In this document: one piece after another, positions 23,639 to 32,011 of the stretch
How the letters are laid out: the number at the start of each line of letters is the position of its first letter
Position numbering within the stretch: position 1 is the first letter of the stretch
Assembly (NCBI GenBank): GCA_030430675.1
Contig: JAUIKU010000026.1
Span: 1-32,011, forward strand
Length of the DNA stretch: 32,011 nt
Source: Bacteroidia bacterium
Lineage (GTDB): Bacteria; Bacteroidota; Bacteroidia; Cytophagales; Cyclobacteriaceae
Direction of reading: 5' to 3'
Made by a program: the position numbers and the translations under genes
Notes under the pieces: generated by a model
Told to the model about the DNA's origin: nothing
The model's input: the letters and a program-made list of their open reading frames with translations, nothing else
Databases searched by the model: none

Positions 23639-23753
23639 GCCCAGCATTATAAAGCAGGACTTTTTAGGAGTGCAGGATTATAATAATAGACTATCAACCA
23701 TCTGTATATCAGGTGATTAATAAAAATTATCCAATGGAAAATATTTGGTGATT

Positions 23754-24884
23754 CTAAGAGGCTTTTTGCAAACGGCTGGCCATATACTGGGATGGAGTGA
23801 CCCCTTTGTGCTTGCGAAACACTGCGTTGAAGGTTGATTTTGAGTTGAAACCGGAATCCAGCGCCAGCGCCAGAAAGCTAAAATGACTGTCCCGGACAGC
23901 GCGTTCGATAAATTCTTCCACCCGGTACTTGTTGACAAAGTCGTTGAAATTCTGCCCTTCGAACTGGTTGATGATCTGGGACAGGTGATGCAGTGAAACA
24001 TCCAGCTTTTCCGCCAGGGTATTGAGGGTCAAATTGGGTTCCAGGTAGGGCTTTTGCTCTTCCATCAGTTTGGTTAGCGCCTGGTGTTTATCGGCGGCCA
24101 GCTCATCCTTGAGAGTGGACTTTTTATAAGACTTCCGGGATGGTCCACCATCTTCCTCCAGTACCACATTGTCGGTAAAAATATTCTGGTGCCGGATGCC
24201 GAAATAACCCAGGCACAGGATTCCCACCACAATAATGGAATAGAAAAGATAATCCGGATTGAAAGGGTAGGGGAAGCCCATGGCATCCCGGGAGATCAGC
24301 ACCACCATAACAGTGACAAAAAGCAATACCACTCCCCAGATAAAACCCTTCAACCAGTTGAGGTTGAGACGGTCGGTATTGGAAAAATTGTTCTCCAGCA
24401 GTCTCTCGTGGCGGTTGAGCAAGCGATAACTGATAATGGCATAAGTGATGGCGGAGACGATAAAGCCCACTACCATAATATTGGCAAAAGTGCCAAAGTC
24501 ATCCACCAGCCCCTGGTCCACCATTCGCTTTTGCTCAGGGGTATAAAAAAAGTAGAACCTGAACATATACAGGTAACATACCGCAATAGGCAGGAAATGC
24601 AGGTAATCCGGGGGTCGCAGGCGACGGTCATCCCTGAGAGAGCAGGCCACATACAGGTAAAGCAACGGACCATAGAAGAAAGGGAAGGGAGCGGTAATGC
24701 CGATCAGGTGGGGGTAGATTTCCCAATAGCCATTCGAGTAGATATAATAGTTGGTCAGGTGTATGCCGATCACCAGCATCCATAGGGCCAGTATGTTATC
24801 CGGCAGTGACTTGCGCTTTTTGTTGAGCAACAGCACAAAAAAAAAGAGCGAGGTAAAGATCCCTATGGTTAAGATCATATCCAT
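23754..24884 (-). CDS. Membrane-bound AraC-type regulator (7 TM helices plus HTH_18)
   Basis: A 376-residue protein. The N-terminal 240 residues hold about seven transmembrane helices, beginning MDMILTIGIFTSLFFFVLLL. A cytosolic linker (about 240-285) leads to an AraC-type double HTH: the first around LTLNTLAEKLDVSLHHLSQI, the second around LALALDSGFNSKSTFNAVFR, then KKHKGVTPSQY-like ending. This is the membrane sensor-regulator form common in Bacteroidota. The signal is unknown. It lies 181 bases upstream of the TonB-dependent receptor gene on the same strand and could control that gene and others carrying the GGTCCAT element. The downstream gap holds the receptor's promoter region. Confidence 0.88.
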   Translation of the reverse strand: MDMILTIGIFTSLFFFVLLLNKKRKSLPDNILALWMLVIGIHLTNYYIYSNGYWEIYPHLIGITAPFPFFYGPLLYLYVACSLRDDRRLRPPDYLHFLPIAVCYLYMFRFYFFYTPEQKRMVDQGLVDDFGTFANIMVVGFIVSAITYAIISYRLLNRHERLLENNFSNTDRLNLNWLKGFIWGVVLLFVTVMVVLISRDAMGFPYPFNPDYLFYSIIVVGILCLGYFGIRHQNIFTDNVVLEEDGGPSRKSYKKSTLKDELAADKHQALTKLMEEQKPYLEPNLTLNTLAEKLDVSLHHLSQIINQFEGQNFNDFVNKYRVEEFIERAVRDSHFSFLALALDSGFNSKSTFNAVFRKHKGVTPSQYMASRLQKAS

Positions 24885-24936
24885 GATCTCAATTTGGGGA
24901 TAATCTTTTAAAAATTAAAGTCCAGTCCGGTGACAG

Positions 24937-24954
24937 GCAGTAGTTCCCTACTGC
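24937..24954 (-). other. Small hairpin over the NHL gene stop codon
   Basis: GCAGTAG (24937-24943) and CTACTGC (24948-24954) pair perfectly around a 4-base loop, and the stop codon of the NHL gene (24948-24950) is inside the stem. There is no T-tract directly after it on the minus strand. It might slow decay or act as a weak terminator before the AraC-type gene. Confidence 0.3.
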
Positions 24955-26087
24955 TCCATCTTCAATACCGCAAATTTGCCCTTATTCCAGCCGTGAACCA
25001 GCAGATACAGTTGTTTCGATCCGTTGGCTTCCACGAAGTGCGGCCATACATGATGAATGTTGGTCAGGATGGGAATATTCAAATCACCTGGAATTATGGT
25101 CGACACCAGCTTTTCACCGGTATGGGCATAAATGGGGGCGGATTTCTGGTCCCCGACCGGTTGAAGCGCATTGAAGAAGAAATGCTCCATCTCAGAAGAG
25201 ACATTACAGATCAGGCTGCCTTCCGGGATGTCGTCGAATGTTTCCACGAATTTGCCCTTCCTGGTGAATTTCACTACCTGTCCCGCGGCCCGGTTGGCCA
25301 CCAGGATATGACCGTCATGGGCATAAATGCCATGGGCGGTCTGAAACTGTCCGGGATTATCACCCTTTCCACCCCAGGCCAACTTACCCCAATCCCAAAC
25401 GCCGCCTTTTTCCTGAATGGTGAGCACAAAATCACCCTTGGAGTAACCGTGAGCTACATATATTGTGCCTTTCAGGTAGGTCACATCGGTGACCCCAAAG
25501 TTGCTGTCCTCCATGGCGTAGAATTCATTGGCAGGGGTAAAATTGAATTCGGTTCCCGTGGGCTTTAGTATCTCGCTGACGATAGTGCCATCCAGTGTCA
25601 GCACCAGTACTCTTTTGCCCTCCTGTGCTACTGCCAGGTGCTTCTTTCCCTTGTGCACAAAGAACACGATACCGTGAATATTATCCTTCAGCCGTTCATC
25701 GGTGCCTATGGTATTCCACTGCTTCAGGTCAGGGCTAATGGAACAAAGTCCGTATCCCGGAATTCCCGTATACACCATACCTGTTTCCGGATCTTCATTA
25801 AAACCTCCATGCATATCCGGCTCAAATGCTACCGCATCCTTGGGAAAAGCCGCCGTCAAAGTCTCATCCCAGGAAAAGATAAAATCGCCCTGGCCCGTAA
25901 CCAGCCGGGCCTGTTTGATCATCGCACCGGTTTCCTGATGCGGGTGGGGATGATGGTGCGCAGTAACCTGTTCATTGGCATGGTGGGTATGGTCGTGATG
26001 GCCGGCAGCGGTTTGTGCTTTTAACTGACAGGAAAATCCTGCCAGGGCAACTAGTAATAAAAACTGGATCGGGGTATGCTTTGTCAT
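24948..26087 (-). CDS. Secreted NHL-repeat beta-propeller with His-rich N-terminus
   Basis: A 379-residue exported protein. Signal peptide about 1-25 (an internal Cys at 20 is not in a good lipobox). The mature N-terminus is strikingly histidine-rich: ten His in about 22 residues, including HHDHTHH and HHHPHPHQ, which suggests binding of a transition metal. The remainder reads as a six-bladed propeller with NHL-type blades such as FQTAHGIYAHDGHILVANRA followed by GQVVKFTRKGKFVETF. NHL propellers are binding scaffolds or lyases/hydrolases; no catalytic set is identifiable. It is the last of three secreted-protein genes in a row, 66 bases after the Ig-like gene, and 63 bases before the AraC-type gene. 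Confidence 0.75.
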   Translation of the reverse strand: MTKHTPIQFLLLVALAGFSCQLKAQTAAGHHDHTHHANEQVTAHHHPHPHQETGAMIKQARLVTGQGDFIFSWDETLTAAFPKDAVAFEPDMHGGFNEDPETGMVYTGIPGYGLCSISPDLKQWNTIGTDERLKDNIHGIVFFVHKGKKHLAVAQEGKRVLVLTLDGTIVSEILKPTGTEFNFTPANEFYAMEDSNFGVTDVTYLKGTIYVAHGYSKGDFVLTIQEKGGVWDWGKLAWGGKGDNPGQFQTAHGIYAHDGHILVANRAAGQVVKFTRKGKFVETFDDIPEGSLICNVSSEMEHFFFNALQPVGDQKSAPIYAHTGEKLVSTIIPGDLNIPILTNIHHVWPHFVEANGSKQLYLLVHGWNKGKFAVLKMEQ

Positions 26088-26153
26088 GAGTTTAGCCTAA
26101 TTTTTTTGAAAGATATAAATTCCTGGCCAAACGCCAATCCTGTGATCACCGAT

Positions 26154-27254
26154 CTACTCGGATATGGCAAACCCAATGGTATAATACTGCTGATCCGATG
26201 GTGTTTCCGTATCCTGAGTAAGATCCCTGTCAAAAACCCGGTTGAGATTGTTTCCTGCCAGATCTTCGATGGATGAGCTAACCAATAATTGATAAGTATC
26301 TGGCATCCAGGGCAATTTAGGGGTGAATAATAGATAGCTTTCGTTGTCCGTAACCAGCACGGAACCCGCCACCGCTTCCCCGCTTACGGTAATCACGCTA
26401 AAGGCATGCCCGGTGGTGGCAAAATCCATAGTTTCACCAAAGTTCACTCTAAGCGGTTCCCGGGTACCCGGGGCGGGAGTGGTAAGGGCCCAGTTCTCCG
26501 TTTCCGGTTTTATGCGGTCATCCGACAGCACCAGCAATGTCTTGCTATATCCGTCCGCCATAGGCTGACCATGGACATCTTTCCAGTCCCCATCCACTTC
26601 TAAAATATAGCTTTTCCCCGCTTCCAGCACCGGACCATGGGCTTCCCTTGACATCAAGGCCCTTTTTACCCGCCCCGGATCGAGCCAAAGTGTCACCCTG
26701 CGTCCGCTGTGGTCCCAAAGTTCCGGTTGCAGCGGTACAAACGGCTGTTTCACCAGCTCGTCCTGCTGATTGTATATCCGAACGCGTTGATATACTTCTC
26801 CTTCCCGCATGGGTGCAGAAAACTCCAGGTATATTTTCAGCAAGTTAGCCGGTACCCGGTCAGTGGTGGGGTATACCCGCAGCAGTTGCGTGGCCGGCCG
26901 ATCCGGTGGTACCGCAAATTGGTAGGGGTAATCCAGGCTATCTCCGAAAACCGCCAAATACGGTACCGATTCACTAAAAGGCACCAAAGGGTTGAAGTAG
27001 ATACGACCGGGGCTGAGACGGTACGTTCCCACAATGGGGGGGCGATCGCCAACTCCCTCCAGCTGCTTAACCCCTGTATAAATTTTCAGCACGGACGCAG
27101 GCTTTATCTCACCTGCATCCAGTGCATGGGTCAGTTCATCATTGGAAAAGCTGGCAAGCAATTGGTGCTTTTGCCAGGAAACCGTCACCGTTTCCTGTGC
27201 CAGAACCGTGGGAGTGCTAATGATCAGCACCAGCAGTGCCAGCACCCAATACAT
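26154..27254 (-). CDS. Exported Ig-like (SbsA_Ig/Big_5) domain protein
   Basis: A 366-residue protein with a clear signal peptide (1-19, ending VLAQ). It contains two bacterial Ig-like segments of the SbsA type: one around IYLEFSAPMREGEVYQRV and one around LRVNFGETMDFATTGHAFSV, each with the 'xxFsxpMd' opening; the second also has the ending LAGNNLNRVFDRDL. These domains are structural or binding modules in secreted proteins; no catalytic residues are recognised. The start is 2 bases after the stop of the upstream propeller gene (27257), so the two are surely co-transcribed. Function is unknown; a partner role with the two propeller proteins is likely. Confidence 0.7.
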   Translation of the reverse strand: MYWVLALLVLIISTPTVLAQETVTVSWQKHQLLASFSNDELTHALDAGEIKPASVLKIYTGVKQLEGVGDRPPIVGTYRLSPGRIYFNPLVPFSESVPYLAVFGDSLDYPYQFAVPPDRPATQLLRVYPTTDRVPANLLKIYLEFSAPMREGEVYQRVRIYNQQDELVKQPFVPLQPELWDHSGRRVTLWLDPGRVKRALMSREAHGPVLEAGKSYILEVDGDWKDVHGQPMADGYSKTLLVLSDDRIKPETENWALTTPAPGTREPLRVNFGETMDFATTGHAFSVITVSGEAVAGSVLVTDNESYLLFTPKLPWMPDTYQLLVSSSIEDLAGNNLNRVFDRDLTQDTETPSDQQYYTIGFAISE

Positions 27255-27256
27255 GA

Positions 27257-28366
27257 CTATAACCGGTTGCTGTTGGCAGTGTGAAGGTTTAGATCTCCAT
27301 TCGACATACGCTGCAGCAACAACACCTTATCATCGGCGAGCTTGTCCATTTGTTGAATGTTTACATAGGGCAAAGCGATAAACTCCACCCCGGCAGTGGC
27401 TGAATTCTCTTCCACCGGCTGATGCAGGTAATCCTGGTAGCTTTCAATCTTTGCAGGATCTATTTTCATCAGCGCCCGGCTGCTGTTGGCCAGCAGTATG
27501 TATGACTTGCCGTCTTTCTGGTAGCTGACAATGTCCAGGGGTGTATTGCGATTGCCCAGTTCCGCTACTGTTTTACCTTTGGTCTGCTTTCCCGGTTCCA
27601 TTTCAGCTACCGGAAAGATCACCAACGGTGTACAGGTATAGCTGGCGATCAGGTGGGTTGTACCGTGTAGCTCATAGGGCATAAAAGTCTTAATGGGGGA
27701 ATGCGTTTCATATTGGCCATGGGCCGCGTGGTAGATTTCCAGGGAAGAATAGGTTTGCTTATCGTCGAATGGAAACGGAATACTGCGAAATGTGGAGCTG
27801 AATTCTTCGTTTGACAATCCTGAAACCATCACTTTCCCCTGGTAATAAGCCAGATCGGAAATAGCCCATTTGCGTAAGGACCTGCCACGCCGGTCCACCG
27901 CATCTGCCGCCACTGCCTGGTTTAACGAGGTTTTAGCGTGACTTACCGAAGTGAGGTCAACCGCTTCGAACTTATCGCCGTTTAGTTTAAATAATACCGG
28001 TTGTCCGTCGTTCACATGCACTGCCAGGTACACCTGGTGGGAAACCGGATTCACTGCCATATCCTGTATTACAATGGCATCAGTAGTGGTACCGAGCAGG
28101 AAGGCAATCTGTTGATCCACTCCGTCCACCGTGATGTCGGCCACCTCCTGGGTGGTAGTTTCATCCTCGGTATCCAGGGCGAAGATCTGGGCTCTCTTGG
28201 AATCTCCGATAAACAAAATGCCTTCAGGACCGAAGGCCAGGGCATTAATGGATTGAATCTCAGGGTTGCCCATCTTAAAGTCAGACTTTAAGTTACTGGT
28301 GCGCTCATTGGCCAATAGCGGTGAGGCCACCAGTAAAAATGAAATGAGTAGGCTAATATTTTTCAT
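27257..28366 (-). CDS. Exported propeller-like protein of unknown function
   Basis: A 369-residue protein with signal peptide 1-19 (ending LLAN). The body has repeated strand patterns typical of a beta-propeller: SINALAFGPEGILFIGDSKR, VIQDMAVNPVSHQVYLAV, WAISDLAYYQGKVMVSGL, and LDIVSYQKDGKSYILLAN. I do not recognise a named family. A segment HLIASYTCTPLVIFPVAE carries one of the few Cys residues. It is the first gene of the three-gene secreted-protein set and has a 190-base AT-rich gap upstream shared with the divergent isomerase operon. Confidence 0.65.
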   Translation of the reverse strand: MKNISLLISFLLVASPLLANERTSNLKSDFKMGNPEIQSINALAFGPEGILFIGDSKRAQIFALDTEDETTTQEVADITVDGVDQQIAFLLGTTTDAIVIQDMAVNPVSHQVYLAVHVNDGQPVLFKLNGDKFEAVDLTSVSHAKTSLNQAVAADAVDRRGRSLRKWAISDLAYYQGKVMVSGLSNEEFSSTFRSIPFPFDDKQTYSSLEIYHAAHGQYETHSPIKTFMPYELHGTTHLIASYTCTPLVIFPVAEMEPGKQTKGKTVAELGNRNTPLDIVSYQKDGKSYILLANSSRALMKIDPAKIESYQDYLHQPVEENSATAGVEFIALPYVNIQQMDKLADDKVLLLQRMSNGDLNLHTANSNRL

Positions 28367-28556
28367 AGCAAGTGTGTTTTTGGGGATGTTTAATGATAGA
28401 TCAATTTACAAAATATAATACTAATGCCGTACGAATAAAAGACATCAACCCAGGGTTTATGGCAGGAATGGCATTTTTCATGGTTATTTTTACTTTATTA
28501 GTTTTAAAATAAATTGTGCAGCGCAACACTGCCACCATTACCATAACGTTGACCCA

Positions 28557-29441
28557 ATGACCAAACCCCATAAGCTAAAAGTAGGCATTGACAGCTATTG
28601 TTTTCACCGGCTGTTTGGCGAAGTTTATCCCCATCAGCACCAGTCCCATCCACCCTTCACCATGGAAGATTTTTTGGAATTCGCTAAAAATGTGGATGTT
28701 GACGGAGTGTCGCTGGAGTCATGTTTCTTTCCGGAATTTTCTGCAAACTATCTGGCCCAGGTGAAAGGCTGGCTGGATGAAGCAAAATTTGACCGGGTCT
28801 ATGCCTGGGGCCATCCTGATGGTCTGGAAGGGGGCAAGAATGAAAAAGAATTTGATGCCATGCTGGAGCATATCCAGTATGCAAAAGCCATCGGCGCCGA
28901 AGTCATGCGGGTGGTGGGCAGCAGCCTGATGTTCCGCTTTGAGCCCCACCAACCCCAGCTGGAAAAGCTGGCGGACATGTTCCAGACCGCGGTTAAGGAG
29001 GCGGAATCCAATGGCATCAAGCTGGCCATCGAAAACCACATTGATTACAATGCCGATGAGATCCTGTGGCTGATCAACCAGGTGGGCTCGGAGAATTTTG
29101 GGGTTAACTTCGACTCCGGTAATTTCCTGAGAGTACTGGACGACCCGGTCAAGGCTATGGAAAAGCTGGCACCTCATGTAATGGCCACCCATATCAAAGA
29201 CATGCTGCCGGTGCCAGGGATCGCGGTGGATGAGTGGTACTTCTTTTCCTGCGTACCCACCGGCAAAGGATTGATCGATAACCAGCGCATCGCGCAGCTG
29301 CTGGTCGACCACAATTACCAGGGGTTCTTTGCGGTGGAGACCGATACCCTGCATCCCGACTACGCTTTCCAGGAACTCAATGTGGTAGCCAAGAGTGTGC
29401 AACAACTAAAAAATATTTCTGCCAACTGTATTTATAAATAG
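28557..29441 (+). CDS. Sugar phosphate isomerase/epimerase family TIM barrel (AP endonuclease 2 fold)
   Basis: A 294-residue TIM-barrel protein of the xylose-isomerase-like family (PF01261). Expected metal-ligand strands are visible in order: SLESCFFPEF, VMRVVGSS, LAIENHIDYNADE with the catalytic Glu, GVNFDSGN with Asp, MATHIKDM with His and Asp, and FFAVETDT with the last Glu. No signal peptide, so cytoplasmic. Members isomerise or epimerise sugars and polyols such as keto-inositols or hydroxypyruvate. It is separated by only 4 bases from a Gfo/Idh/MocA dehydrogenase, a very common pairing in carbohydrate or inositol-like catabolism. The exact substrate is unknown. Confidence 0.88.
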   Translation: MTKPHKLKVGIDSYCFHRLFGEVYPHQHQSHPPFTMEDFLEFAKNVDVDGVSLESCFFPEFSANYLAQVKGWLDEAKFDRVYAWGHPDGLEGGKNEKEFDAMLEHIQYAKAIGAEVMRVVGSSLMFRFEPHQPQLEKLADMFQTAVKEAESNGIKLAIENHIDYNADEILWLINQVGSENFGVNFDSGNFLRVLDDPVKAMEKLAPHVMATHIKDMLPVPGIAVDEWYFFSCVPTGKGLIDNQRIAQLLVDHNYQGFFAVETDTLHPDYAFQELNVVAKSVQQLKNISANCIYK

Positions 29442-29445
29442 GGAT

Positions 29446-30600
29446 ATGAGAAGCATGAACGTAGGCATTATCGGGTACCGGTTTATGGGCAAGGCCCACA
29501 GCAACGGCTGGCTCAAGGCCCCGTTGTTCTTTGATTTGAACATAAAGCCCGAGTTAAAAGTAGCCTGCGGCCGAAACCGGGAAGCGGTGGAAGCCTTTGC
29601 CCAAAAATGGGGCTGGCAACGGGTGGAGACCGATTGGAAAAAGGTGGTGGAAGATCCTGAGATCGACATCGTTGATATTTCGCTACCCCAGCACCTGCAT
29701 TATGAAGTGGCGCTGGCGGCCGCAGCCAATGGCAAGCACATCTTTTGTGAGAAGCCCCTGGCACACAGCCTGCAACAGGCTGAAGCCATGCTGAAAGCAG
29801 CGGAAGATAACGGGGTGCTGCATTACCTGAATCACAACTATCGCCGTACTCCGGCAGTACAACTGGCCAAGCAGTTTATTGATGAGGGTAAAATCGGCAG
29901 GATATTCCATTGGCGGGGGGCCTACCAGCAGGACTGGATCGTAGATCCCAATTTTCCATTGACCTGGCAGCTGCAAAAAGAAACGGCACATGCCGGTCCC
30001 CAGTGGGACCTGAACTCCCACAGCGTAGACCTGGCGCATTTCCTGGTAGGGGACATCAAAACCGTGTCCTGCCTGACCACCAACTTCATTACCGAGCGGC
30101 CGCTGCCCCGGCAGGGGGAAACGGCCTTTTCCAAGGGTTCCGTCAATACCGAAAAGGGCAAAGTGACAGTGGAAGACGCGGCTCTGATGATGGTGGAATT
30201 CGAAAACGGTGCCATTGGTTCCTTTGAGGCCACCCGTTTTGCCACTGGCCGTAAAAATGCCCATACTTTCGAGATCTACGGCAGTAAGGGCAGCCTGGCC
30301 TTCAACCTGGAACGCATGAATGAACTGCAGTACTTTTCCAATGACGATCCGGACAATGCCCAGGGATTTCGCACCATCATGGCTACCGAGTCGTCACATC
30401 CCTATGTTAGCCACTGGTGGCCACCTGGGCATATTATCGGTTACGAGCACGGGTTCGTGCATGCGGTGGCGGACTTTATGGAGGCATTAGACAAAAAGGA
30501 AACTATTACCCCTAATTTTACAGACGGAGTACGGATCCTGAAAGTATTGGAAGCCGGACTGGCATCCGCCCGATCCGGACAAAAAGTAGAGCTATCGTAA
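29446..30600 (+). CDS. Gfo/Idh/MocA family NAD(P)-dependent oxidoreductase
   Basis: A 384-residue dehydrogenase. The N-terminal Rossmann domain has GIIGYRFMGKAHSNGW, then VDISLPQHLHYEVALAAA, and the family hallmark CEKPLAHS with its catalytic Lys. The C-terminal alpha/beta domain has DLNSHSVDLAHFLVGDI, matching the 'D.g.H..D...f..G' signature, and GAIGSFEATRFATGR. Two close starts exist: ATG at 29446 and at 29455 (MNVGIIGY); the shorter one begins closer to the usual family start. It should oxidise or reduce a sugar or cyclitol hydroxyl together with the neighbouring isomerase. The next gene starts on the base right after its stop, so the three genes form one operon. Confidence 0.9.
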   Translation: MRSMNVGIIGYRFMGKAHSNGWLKAPLFFDLNIKPELKVACGRNREAVEAFAQKWGWQRVETDWKKVVEDPEIDIVDISLPQHLHYEVALAAAANGKHIFCEKPLAHSLQQAEAMLKAAEDNGVLHYLNHNYRRTPAVQLAKQFIDEGKIGRIFHWRGAYQQDWIVDPNFPLTWQLQKETAHAGPQWDLNSHSVDLAHFLVGDIKTVSCLTTNFITERPLPRQGETAFSKGSVNTEKGKVTVEDAALMMVEFENGAIGSFEATRFATGRKNAHTFEIYGSKGSLAFNLERMNELQYFSNDDPDNAQGFRTIMATESSHPYVSHWWPPGHIIGYEHGFVHAVADFMEALDKKETITPNFTDGVRILKVLEAGLASARSGQKVELS

Positions 30601-31479
30601 ATGAATACCATTAGAGAACAATTTGAAAAAGATGGGTATGTGATCCTCGACATCCTGTCAGACACCGAAATCGCAGACTTTCGCGGCATCATGGATGGTA
30701 TGTTGAGCGAGAGCAAAAAGACCGATGATACCGCCACTCATCAATCGTCCTTGCAGCACCTGGGCGATGAGATCAGTGACTTTGGCAATGAGAACCGGCA
30801 GTATTACTTCCACCTGTTAACCAAGCCCGGTACCGAACCCATCCATCACGCTTTTCATCATCCCGGTATCCTGGCGGCGGTGGAACAGTTGATCGGACCG
30901 GACCTGATTGTCAACAATGCCTCCATACTGGCCTCCAATCCGGGGGTTGACTACAGCCTGGGCTGGCACCGGGATGTGATACAGATACCGGAAGAAGAGA
31001 TCGAGGACCGGCTTTTTTCCAAAGAGCGCTTTCACAATAGCGTGCAGATCAACCTGCCGCTGGTTCAGGAAGATGCCCTGGAGATCGTACCGGGCAGTCA
31101 CAATCGTCCCAATACCCCGGAAGAAGACCAGGCCTTCGCCGGGACCAAACACTATGCACCGCTGGACGCGGTGATGCCCGGTGCCATGAGAGTAAGCCTT
31201 AAAGCAGGGCAGGCGGTGTTTTACAATAACAATTTGATACACAGGGGGTATTGTATCGGATCAACAGTCCCGAGAAGAACCCTGCACATGGGCTATCACA
31301 GTGCCGCCAAACCGCCTACCTGGCACTTCTACCTGTTAAACGCAGCACTGCTGACTCCCGATTACCTGGAACGACTGAGCCCCACCATGCGACGCATGAT
31401 GGAACAGTACCTTGAATGCAAGCGACAATATCCTCGCATGGAAGATACCTGGAAGCAGGGATACGGAGTAGAAAATTGA
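30601..31479 (+). CDS. Phytanoyl-CoA dioxygenase (PhyH) family Fe(II)/2-oxoglutarate oxygenase
   Basis: A 292-residue non-haem iron oxygenase. The 2-His-1-carboxylate triad is readable: H123 and D125 in LGWHRDVI and H214 in NNLIHRGYC, with an Arg pair (225-226) after it for 2-oxoglutarate. Further family marks are DGYVILDILSD at the N-terminus and ALEIVPGSHNRPN in the middle. It starts directly after the TAA of the dehydrogenase gene with no gap, so translation is probably coupled. With an isomerase and a dehydrogenase it likely acts on a small hydroxylated metabolite rather than phytanoyl-CoA; the substrate is unknown. Confidence 0.88.
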   Translation: MNTIREQFEKDGYVILDILSDTEIADFRGIMDGMLSESKKTDDTATHQSSLQHLGDEISDFGNENRQYYFHLLTKPGTEPIHHAFHHPGILAAVEQLIGPDLIVNNASILASNPGVDYSLGWHRDVIQIPEEEIEDRLFSKERFHNSVQINLPLVQEDALEIVPGSHNRPNTPEEDQAFAGTKHYAPLDAVMPGAMRVSLKAGQAVFYNNNLIHRGYCIGSTVPRRTLHMGYHSAAKPPTWHFYLLNAALLTPDYLERLSPTMRRMMEQYLECKRQYPRMEDTWKQGYGVEN

Positions 31480-31546
31480 GGGGCAGTAAAGAGCGGATTG
31501 CTGTAAGATTTGCTAGTTTTAGAGGAAATTAGATTGCCTGAAAGCT

Positions 31547-32011
31547 ATGTCGATTAGAGTTGCGGTTCGTCATTTTACCAAGTACAGTTACGACCGTCAT
31601 ATAGTATTGAGTCCTCAAGTAGTGCGATTGCGGCCGGCGCCCCATTCCCGCACCTTTATTAAAGGCTATTCGCTCAATATCCAGCCGGAAAATCATTTTA
31701 TCAACTGGCAGCAGGACCCCTTTGGCAACTACCTGGCGCGTATTGTTTTTCCGGAAAAAGTGGACCACTTCCAGGTAGAGGTAGAAGTTATCGCCGATAT
31801 GGTGGTGATCAATCCTTTCGATTTCTTTATGGAGGACTACGCCCAGCAGTTTCCCTTCAAATATGAAGAAAACCTGAAAAGGCAGCTGCAACCTTACCTC
31901 GAGATCACCGAACGCACGATGGCCGCAGTCGATGCCATCTGTGCCGGCGTCGGCGACCTCGATCATCTCGACGTCATGGCGGCGCCGGAGTCGAATCTCA
32001 TCGCTCTCACC
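31547..32011 (+). CDS. N-terminal part of a transglutaminase-like protein (partial, probably chimeric at the end)
   Basis: ATG at 31547 opens a frame that remains open to the window end. The first ~120 residues, MSIRVAVRHFTKYSYDRHIV and onward through LSPQVVRLRPAPHSR, FINWQQDPFGNYLARIVFPE and LQPYLEITE, match the Bact_transglu_N domain that precedes bacterial transglutaminase-like protease domains. From about codon 123 (31913 on), the translation stops resembling this family, where a Ser-Pro-Leu-Leu block is expected, and base composition rises sharply. The catalytic Cys-His-Asp domain is therefore not in view. It lies 67 bases after the PhyH gene. Confidence 0.75.
   Translation, partial: MSIRVAVRHFTKYSYDRHIVLSPQVVRLRPAPHSRTFIKGYSLNIQPENHFINWQQDPFGNYLARIVFPEKVDHFQVEVEVIADMVVINPFDFFMEDYAQQFPFKYEENLKRQLQPYLEITERTMAAVDAICAGVGDLDHLDVMAAPESNLIALT
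31914..32011. other. GC-rich segment unlike the rest of the window
   Basis: From 31921 to the end, 60 of 91 bases are G or C (about 66%), against roughly half in the neighbouring genes. Translated in the same frame, it includes DVMAAPESNLIALT, which resembles a strand from PLP-dependent decarboxylases of the sphingosine-phosphate lyase/glutamate decarboxylase type rather than transglutaminase. An artificial join or a misassembled contig end is the simplest explanation. Confidence 0.55.

Noticed and set aside
28719-29405. 228-codon minus-strand frame
   Set aside because: Antisense shadow of the TIM-barrel isomerase, which has all its catalytic strands in order.

Overview
The window looks like chromosomal DNA from a member of the Bacteroidota, most likely a marine or soil Cytophagales-type bacterium. 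That placement is an inference from gene content: a DUF6146-type lipoprotein, an M56 peptidase fused to a TonB C-terminal domain and a carboxypeptidase-regulatory-like domain, a TonB-dependent receptor with the same kind of N-terminal domain, a 7-TM AraC-type regulator, and start codons that mostly lack strong Shine-Dalgarno sequences. No rRNA, tRNA, IS element, phage gene or CRISPR array is visible.

Layout. 1-731: the tail of a probable SGNH hydrolase and a small lipoprotein. 784-4368 (minus): an MDR oxidoreductase, a KefF/KefG-like flavoprotein and a KefB/KefC-like K+/H+ antiporter, a plausible electrophile or quinone stress operon. 4600-6636 (minus): a neutral zinc metallopeptidase, a 7-bp tandem repeat tract and a lysine-rich IF2_N-like protein. 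6748-9109 (plus): an AraC regulator, an NmrA-like SDR and a small membrane protein. 9199-11882 (plus): a two-gene molybdenum hydroxylase (S1-L1). 11950-13176: an SGNH lipoprotein. 13195-15041 (minus): a BlaR1/BlaI-type sensor peptidase and repressor, with three matching operator palindromes upstream. 15162-15278: a fragment of a dead AraC gene. 15293-20447 (minus): more molybdenum hydroxylase genes, L3, S2 and L2. 20626-21003: a SnoaL-like protein. 21209-24884 (minus): a TonB-dependent receptor and a membrane AraC regulator. 24948-28366 (minus): three secreted proteins (His-rich NHL propeller, Ig-like, second propeller). 28557-31479 (plus): a tightly packed TIM-barrel isomerase, Gfo/Idh/MocA dehydrogenase and PhyH dioxygenase operon. 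31547 to the end: the start of a transglutaminase-like gene whose last ~100 bases look foreign.

The most interesting theme is the molybdenum hydroxylase set. There are three large subunits but only two [2Fe-2S] small subunits. Each large subunit carries a Tat motif followed by a lipobox cysteine at residue 34, which predicts Tat-exported lipoproteins, while the small subunits have no signal peptide. The upstream regions of L3 and of S2-L2 are recognisable copies of one another (58 of 74 positions identical without gaps). A shorter part of that element, GGTCCAT on the minus strand, sits at nearly the same distance (40-42 nt) from the start codon of the TonB-dependent receptor. A shared regulon joining outer-membrane uptake with surface or periplasmic hydroxylation of an unknown heterocycle or aldehyde is a reasonable but unproven hypothesis.
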